NCBI RefSeq assembly: GCF_002105535.1
Contig: NZ_CP015848.1
Span: forward strand, 1 to 64,000
Reading direction: 5' to 3'
DNA: 64,000 nt
DNA from: Magnetospirillum sp. ME-1
Lineage (GTDB): Bacteria; Pseudomonadota; Alphaproteobacteria; Rhodospirillales; Magnetospirillaceae
The notes under the pieces: generated by a model
What the model was told of the DNA's origin: nothing
Databases searched by the model: none
Seen by the model: only the letters and a program-made list of their open reading frames with translations
Shown here: piece after piece, positions 59,168 to 64,000 of the stretch
Position numbering within the stretch: position 1 is the first letter of the stretch
Layout: each line of letters begins with the position of its first letter
Made by a program: the position numbers and the translations under genes

Positions 59168-59583
59168 GATCCCGGCACTCCCACCAGGGCGACCATTCCG
59201 GCGCCGACCGCGATGAACAGCAAGGTGGCGACCAGCGAGCGCGGCGACAGCCGGGCGATGCCGCACACCGAATGGCCGCTGGTGCAGCCGTTGGCCAGCC
59301 CGGCCCCGATCCCCACCAGCAGCCCGGCCAGCATCAGCCGCCCGGGCGAGGCCAGGAAGACCGCCCCGCCGCCGCCGGTCAGGCCCTGGACCAAAAGGGC
59401 GCCGAGCGGCAGCCCCAGGATGAAGGCGATGGCCTCGAGCCGTCCGGCCAGGGCATTGCGGACCAGCCCGCTGACGCCGGCCACCCGGCCGAAGGCCAGC
59501 ATCAGCCCCGCCGCCGCCAGCCCGATCAGCGCCCCGCCCGCCAGGGCGAGGCTCCAATCGGCGGCGGAAAGCGGCACCATCAT
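59164..59583 (-). CDS. YeeE/YedE-family half transporter
   Basis: 139 aa. It has LALAGGALIGLAAAGLMLAF, GLVRNALAG and VGIGAGLANGCTSGHSVCGI with the conserved Cys pair of this family. The start overlaps the AhpD stop in ATGA, and its stop overlaps the next half gene. Probably imports or moves reactive sulfur species. Confidence 0.9.
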   Translation of the reverse strand: MMVPLSAADWSLALAGGALIGLAAAGLMLAFGRVAGVSGLVRNALAGRLEAIAFILGLPLGALLVQGLTGGGGAVFLASPGRLMLAGLLVGIGAGLANGCTSGHSVCGIARLSPRSLVATLLFIAVGAGMVALVGVPGS

Positions 59584-59939
59584 TCGGCGGCCTGCTTCTT
59601 GGCGGCGAACTGGTCGTAGGCTTCCAGCGCCAGGGCGCCGTACATCAGGGACGGGCCGCCGCCCATGTAGACCGACATGGCGATGGTCTCCATCACCTCG
59701 TCGCGCGAGCCGCCCAATTCCACCACCGCCTTGGCATGAAAAGCCAGACAGCCGTCGCAGCGCGCCGCGATGCCCAGAGCCAGGGCGATCAGCTCCTTGG
59801 TCTTGCCGTCCAGCGCGCCATCGGCGGTGGCCGCCTTGGCCATGGCGGAAAAGCCCTTCATCACCTCGGGCACGCCGCCGCGCACCTGACCGACCATCTT
59901 CGACAGACCGTTGGCCAGTTCGTTCCAATCCTTGAGCAT
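59580..59939 (-). CDS. AhpD/carboxymuconolactone decarboxylase-like protein
   Basis: 119 aa from the ATG at 59939 (GAGGTGCGTG upstream). It contains KTKELIALALGIAARCDGCL then AFHAKAVVELGG, the CxxC..H motif of AhpD-type peroxidases. It leads the YeeE-YeeE-FNR operon and could reduce peroxides or persulfides. Confidence 0.9.
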   Translation of the reverse strand: MLKDWNELANGLSKMVGQVRGGVPEVMKGFSAMAKAATADGALDGKTKELIALALGIAARCDGCLAFHAKAVVELGGSRDEVMETIAMSVYMGGGPSLMYGALALEAYDQFAAKKQAAE

Positions 59940-59967
59940 CACGCACCTCGTCCTTAGAAACAGCACA

Positions 59968-59991
59968 ATATGTTAGATTGCGCTAATATAT
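59968..59991. promoter_or_regulatory. AT-rich palindrome before the AhpD-YeeE operon
   Basis: ATATGTTAG (59968-59976), 6-bp spacer, CTAATATAT (59983-59991), with one mismatch. It resembles the AT-rich operators of BigR/SqrR-type ArsR regulators that control YeeE operons. No such regulator is encoded in the window. Confidence 0.5.
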
Positions 59992-60034
59992 AAGGGCCGC
60001 GGCGGATTTCAAGGCCCGAGCGGAGGGAAGAGCG

Positions 60035-60370
60035 TCAGTGCCCGCCGGAACGGGCGGGTGGGCGGGCTGCAGGCGGCGGCGGCGCGCTGGGCGGCGGGCG
60101 GCGGGCGGGCATGTCGTCGGAATCCTCCTCCGCCGCCTTCTGGCGGACCACGAAGCCCTGAAGGGCCCAGCCGATCACATAGAAGGTCCCGACAAAGAAC
60201 CACAGGCCCGCCAGGGTGAAGATCACCGTGCGGTGCAAGGCGTCGTCGCCGCTGCCGAACACGCCCAGCGCCCACAGCATGGGCCCGCCGAACAACACCG
60301 CCACGGCCCCGGCCAATCCCAGCCGGGTCCACCCTGTCGAACGAATGTAAGATATCCTGTAGGTCGACAT
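60035..60370 (-). CDS. Small membrane protein with Pro-rich tail
   Basis: 111 aa from the ATG at 60370. Two membrane helices (GLAGAVAVLFGGPMLWALGV; TVIFTLAGLWFFVGTFYVIG) and a cytoplasmic tail rich in Pro and Ala (ARRPPPSAPPPPAARPPARS). No family recognised. It is divergent from the 567-aa gene. Confidence 0.65.
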   Translation of the reverse strand: MSTYRISYIRSTGWTRLGLAGAVAVLFGGPMLWALGVFGSGDDALHRTVIFTLAGLWFFVGTFYVIGWALQGFVVRQKAAEEDSDDMPARRPPPSAPPPPAARPPARSGGH

Positions 60371-60584
60371 CGCCTTATGTCCTCCCCCGGCCCATTCCCC
60401 CTGGATCCGCCTCGGATTCTGGACGTTTACCGAACGGACCGCAACCCGTCTTATGGGCGTGGCAAAGAGAAGGGCTTTCCGAATAATTCCGTGACACGAT
60501 GTGTCGCCAATGGTTATTTTTCTTGGATCGTCCAAGACTGGGGGGTCAGGGCGGGCAACCAGGTTGTGGCGGGCGAGGACCAGA

Positions 60585-62288
60585 ATGGTCTCCAGTCGGG
60601 AAAACTTTGAAGTCCAGGTCAACAAGGGCGGCCGCTGGGCGACCGAGACGGTGGTCGCCAAGGAAGACGAGGCGCGGGCGCTCGCCAAGAAATTCCTGGC
60701 CGACAAGAAATGCGAGGGTGCGCGCATCGTCCGCAACTGGATGCGGTCCGACGGCACCATGGACGAGAGCGAGATTTTCTCGCAGACCCGCTCGGGCGTC
60801 GATGACGGCCCGGTCCGCATCTCGCCCATCGAGGACGTGCCCCCCGAGAAATGCGAGACCCCGGACGAGCTGATGGCTCCGTCGGGGCGCAACGTGGTCA
60901 ACCGCGTCTTCCGCTCCTATCTCGACAAGGCGATCCTGACGCCCACCGAGCTGATGCACAATTACAAGGAACTGAAGCGGCTTCAGGAAAAGGATACCCT
61001 GGTCCCCAACGCCGTCGACCGGGTGGCCCAGCTTCAGACCAAGGATACCGACCAGGATTCCAAGTCGCGCAGCGCCGAGCTGTTCAAGACCATCGACGAC
61101 ATGTCGGCGCGTGCCAAACGGGTGGAGAACGTCAAGCTGCCCAAGCTGGACGGCCGCTTCTCCGACGCCATCCGGGCGATCCGCGCCCAGGCGGGGGCCG
61201 AGGACGTCGACTACCTAGCCATGGTGCTGCTGTCGCGCGATCTGATCAACGCGCGCTCCTGGGTGGGCAAGCTGGAATTCCTGTGCAAGCTGGCGGTCGA
61301 AGACACCGACCCCCACGCGGTCGAGATGCTGGACGGCGTCATCGCCGACGTGCTGGGTTCATCCGTGGTGCAGGAAATCCTGGGCTGGCAGCCGGGGCTG
61401 GGCGCCGCCATCTGCCGCATGTTCGACCTGGCCGATGGCAAGTTCCCCACCGAGAAGAGCGAGGCCGGCGAATCCGCCGAAATCCTCAACCGCCTGTTCG
61501 CCGAGAAGAAGCTGCCCATCAGCCGCGCCTGCCTGCTCGACCGGGCGCACCGCCAGATCAAGTCCCCCAACCCGCTTTACCGCAGCGAAGGCGGCAAGGA
61601 GCTGGAGGAGCTGAAGAAGCTGGTGGAGCGCACCATGACGCCCACCGGATTCGTCTCGGGGCCCGAAACGGCCGAGGCGCTGACCATCCGCTATTCCCGC
61701 CAGATCGAGCAGGGCGGCGCGCCGGGCCGCAAGGCCACCGTCAACGGCCTGTTCCGCATGCTGCCCGACCGCGCCTTAGGCCTGATCTACATCCTGGACT
61801 TGGCGGGCACCCCCTGGGGCGCCACCGCCACCCCCGACATCGCCGAACTGGTGGATTACTGCCTGTCGGCCCGCCACCTGGGCGATTTCTGCCTGCGCTC
61901 GCTACCGCCGAAGGAAAAGATGCTGCGCGCCACCCTGGCCCACAGGACGGCGGCGGCCAATACCGCCCTGCCGCAGGTGGTGCGCGACAAGATCTGCGGT
62001 TTCATCGACACCATGCTGGAAGCCTATCTGGTCACCGAGCAGATCGTCGAGAAGCTGGACCACCAGGATTCGCCGCTGCGCGACCGCGCCGTACGGCTGG
62101 TGCAGTTCTGCGCCGCCGGCGTGCTGCCCGAGGGCAAGGCCATGACAAGGGCGCGCCAGCGCATCCTGGCCCTGCTGCGCCAGCCCAATTTCGACGCCCA
62201 TTTCATCGACGGTTTCACCGACCCGGTGCGGGCCCAGAAGGCGCTGCGCGACTTCCACATCCTGCTGGTCAAGGCAGGGTTCGGCTGA
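60585..62288 (+). CDS. Conserved hypothetical protein, 567 aa
   Basis: The ATG at 60585 has GCGAGGACCAG upstream. The N-terminal 90 residues form a small domain (FEVQVNKGGRWATETVVAKE). The rest is helical (LLSRDLINARSWVGKLEFLC; GLFRMLPDRALGLIYILDLA) with no membrane segment. I recognise no domain. It looks like a cytoplasmic alpha-solenoid protein typical of Rhodospirillales. Function unknown. Confidence 0.75.
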   Translation: MVSSRENFEVQVNKGGRWATETVVAKEDEARALAKKFLADKKCEGARIVRNWMRSDGTMDESEIFSQTRSGVDDGPVRISPIEDVPPEKCETPDELMAPSGRNVVNRVFRSYLDKAILTPTELMHNYKELKRLQEKDTLVPNAVDRVAQLQTKDTDQDSKSRSAELFKTIDDMSARAKRVENVKLPKLDGRFSDAIRAIRAQAGAEDVDYLAMVLLSRDLINARSWVGKLEFLCKLAVEDTDPHAVEMLDGVIADVLGSSVVQEILGWQPGLGAAICRMFDLADGKFPTEKSEAGESAEILNRLFAEKKLPISRACLLDRAHRQIKSPNPLYRSEGGKELEELKKLVERTMTPTGFVSGPETAEALTIRYSRQIEQGGAPGRKATVNGLFRMLPDRALGLIYILDLAGTPWGATATPDIAELVDYCLSARHLGDFCLRSLPPKEKMLRATLAHRTAAANTALPQVVRDKICGFIDTMLEAYLVTEQIVEKLDHQDSPLRDRAVRLVQFCAAGVLPEGKAMTRARQRILALLRQPNFDAHFIDGFTDPVRAQKALRDFHILLVKAGFG

Positions 62289-62316
62289 AGGCCCCGCCCC
62301 CAGTCCTCCTCGGCCC

Positions 62317-63399
62317 TCAGTCCTCCTCGGGATGGGCATGGGCGCCCCGCAGCGGCTTGGCGCAGTGGGGGCACAGGTGCCCCGTCTCCACCGACTGGCG
62401 CAGAATCAGCGACGCCTCCTCCTCGGAGAGCTGCAGGGTGCGGCGCGTGCGCTCCAGCAACCGGCGCTCCGAGCGGTTGATGGAGCCGTCCTCCAGCGCC
62501 TTTTCCACCGCTTCGCGGTATTCCTCGCGGCGGATGCGCATCTGCTCGGAAAAGCCGGACGCCAGCACACCGGCGGGCAGCGCGATCATGCCCACGCCCA
62601 GGATGGCGGTCAGCGCCCCCAATAATCGGCCCATGGGGGTGATGGGCACCATATCGCCATAGCCCAGCGTGGTCAGCGTCACCACCGCCCACCACATGGA
62701 GGTGGGGATGTCGCTGAACACATGCGGCTGGGCGCGGTGCTCGAACAGATAGATCAGGCTGGACGTCAGCACCAGGATCACCATCATGACGAACAGCACC
62801 GCCGAGATGGAGCGCGCCTCCTGGCGGGCCACCGCCGCCATCACCGTCATGGCCATGGAATAGCGGCCCAGCTTGAAGACGCGCAGCACGCGCAGCACAC
62901 GGATGGCCCGCAGGTCCATCTCGACGAACATGCCCAGGTAGAACGGCAGGACCGCCAGCAGATCGACGATGGCCATGGGCGACACCGCCCAGCGCAGCCG
63001 CCCCCAGAGCGGATGGCGGAACTTGGGATCGTCGATCTCCACCGCCGTCCACAGCCGCAGCAGGTATTCCAGGCTGAAGATCGCCACCGAGGCCAGGTCG
63101 AAGGCGTGGAAGGCCGGGCCGTGGGCGATGGACAGATGCTCGATGGATTCCAGCACCACCGCCACCACGTTCAGCACGATCAGCGCGATCAGGAAGGCGT
63201 CGACCACCTTGACCAGCAGGTCGGAATGGCCTTCGCCGCCCAGCATGTGGTAGACCGTGCGCCGCAGCGTGCGCCGGCGGCGGACGTGCCGCTGCCCCGG
63301 ATGCGGATGTCCCGGATGCGCCGTGGTCGGATGCGGATGGGCGGAATGGCTATTGGTCACAAAACGGCCGATGTCAAAGACGCTTATTTGCGCCACCAT
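62317..63399 (-). CDS. Voltage-gated K+ channel-like protein with His-rich N-terminus
   Basis: 360 aa. The S4-like segment MDLRAIRVLRVLRVFKLGRY has regular Arg, and the pore has the filter TLGYGD. It therefore fits a six-helix Kv-type channel. The N-terminus holds a His/Pro-rich stretch (HSAHPHPTTAHPGHPHPGQ) and the C-terminus a CPHC motif, both possible metal sites. It is on the inner membrane and convergent with the 567-aa gene. Confidence 0.9.
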   Translation of the reverse strand: MVAQISVFDIGRFVTNSHSAHPHPTTAHPGHPHPGQRHVRRRRTLRRTVYHMLGGEGHSDLLVKVVDAFLIALIVLNVVAVVLESIEHLSIAHGPAFHAFDLASVAIFSLEYLLRLWTAVEIDDPKFRHPLWGRLRWAVSPMAIVDLLAVLPFYLGMFVEMDLRAIRVLRVLRVFKLGRYSMAMTVMAAVARQEARSISAVLFVMMVILVLTSSLIYLFEHRAQPHVFSDIPTSMWWAVVTLTTLGYGDMVPITPMGRLLGALTAILGVGMIALPAGVLASGFSEQMRIRREEYREAVEKALEDGSINRSERRLLERTRRTLQLSEEEASLILRQSVETGHLCPHCAKPLRGAHAHPEED

Positions 63400-63506
63400 A
63401 TCCGACCGCCCCCGGTGAGGGGAAGGGGCGGACGGTGACGGAAATTCATGGCGCGGAGCACGCCATGTACTTTAGTGTGTTTTAATATACAGGAGCGGGA
63501 GAGGCC

Positions 63507-64000
63507 ATGAGCGCGGCCGGGTCGAATACCAAGGCGGGGCGGGTGTTTCTGATCGGGGCGGGACCGGGCGATCCGGACCTGTTGACGGTCAAGGCGTTGC
63601 GCCTGATTCAGGGCGCCGCCCTGGTGGTGTATGACCGACTGGTCAGTCAGGAAATCATGGACCTGATCCCCGCCGCCGCCGAGAAGGTCTATGCCGGCAA
63701 GGCGCTGGGCAACCATCATCTGGTCCAGGACGAGATCAACGATCTGCTGCTGCGCCTCGCCCGCTCGGGCCGCGACGTGGTGCGGTTGAAGGGCGGCGAT
63801 CCCTTCGTCTTCGGACGCGGCAGCGAGGAGGCCCTGTATCTCGCCGCCCACGGCATCACCTTCGAGGTGGTGCCCGGCATCAGCGCCGCCGCCGGCTGTT
63901 CCACCTATGCCGGCATTCCGCTGACCCATCGCGGGCTGGCCACCGGCGTACGCTTCGTCACCGGCCACCTGCAGGGTGACCGCTCGCTGGATCTGGACTG
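63507..64000 (+). CDS. cobA: Uroporphyrinogen-III C-methyltransferase, partial
   Basis: The first 164 codons of an SUMT-type enzyme. [56 protein letters not shown] and [20 protein letters not shown] are conserved. It makes precorrin-2 from uroporphyrinogen III for siroheme, heme d1 or cobalamin. The ATG at 63507 has GGGAGAGGCC upstream. The gene runs off the right edge. Confidence 0.95.
   Translation, partial: MSAAGSNTKAGRVFLIGAGPGDPDLLTVKALRLIQGAALVVYDRLVSQEIMDLIPAAAEKVYAGKALGNHHLVQDEINDLLLRLARSGRDVVRLKGGDPFVFGRGSEEALYLAAHGITFEVVPGISAAAGCSTYAGIPLTHRGLATGVRFVTGHLQGDRSLDLD

Noticed and set aside
1-64000. CRISPR arrays, rRNA genes, magnetosome (mam/mms) genes
   Set aside because: No regularly spaced repeats with unique spacers, no rRNA-like stretches and no mam-type proteins were seen on either strand.

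Overview
The window is about 64 kb of GC-rich chromosome from an alphaproteobacterium. The best fit is a Rhodospirillales member of the Magnetospirillum/Paramagnetospirillum type. This rests on the order hisG-hisD-UPF0262-LMW phosphatase then infA-maf-RNase G/E-yacG-tRNA-Phe, the short hisG, ccoG beside an FNR-like regulator, and the number of chemotaxis and c-di-GMP genes. No magnetosome genes are present, so the genus is an inference.

Layout. (a) 1-6.3 kb is an AT-richer accessory segment: a partial IS transposase, a serine recombinase, several orphan hypothetical genes and a cluster of ACTTAGT repeats. (b) 6.3-23.7 kb is a long leftward operon: an AraC regulator, a 991-aa DUF4347 exoprotein, a TolC-like lipoprotein, a 2258-aa repetitive DUF4347 exoprotein, a 75-aa protein, a periplasmic adaptor, a GAF-HlyD adaptor, a PqqD-M50 peptidase-HlyD fusion and a small exported protein. 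It ends beside a BenE fragment. It resembles a type I export and adhesin locus, but no ABC ATPase is encoded in the window. (c) 23.7-27.5 kb holds two more AraC regulators and two orphan genes. It ends at tRNA-Phe (27675-27750), whose 3' end faces the accessory side, so it is a likely island boundary.

(d) 27.8-43.5 kb is mainly core: yacG, RNase G/E, maf, infA, LMW phosphatase, UPF0262, hisD, hisG, an OmpR-type two-component pair, a very unusual nucleotide cyclase carrying about 11 copies of a FliM-like SDDDLAALL motif, a SET protein coupled to an ornithine decarboxylase-like enzyme, a lipoprotein, a thioesterase and parE. (e) 43.5-50.0 kb is bounded by inverted IS21-like ends (43522 and 50039) but has no transposase. 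It carries a zinc-ribbon protein, cytochrome b561, a PepSY-like protein, a YchJ/SEC-C protein, a YkgJ-like protein and a GGDEF/EAL protein with a Cys-rich insert. (f) 50.0-64.0 kb is again chromosomal: Orn/Lys/Arg decarboxylase, a 57-aa HTH protein, a Crp-family regulator, a DUF2892 protein, a STAS protein, an MCP, ccoG, an AhpD-YeeE-YeeE-FNR operon with an AT-rich palindrome in front, a conserved 567-aa unknown, a voltage-gated K+ channel and the start of cobA.

How the genes work together. The operon in (b) probably makes and exports two surface or secreted proteins that share an N-terminal LEPRWMFDGA motif and a C-terminal tail. The cyclase, STAS, MCP, EAL and two-component genes are signalling functions. 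The ccoG, FNR and YeeE cluster ties respiration to reactive sulfur or redox handling.
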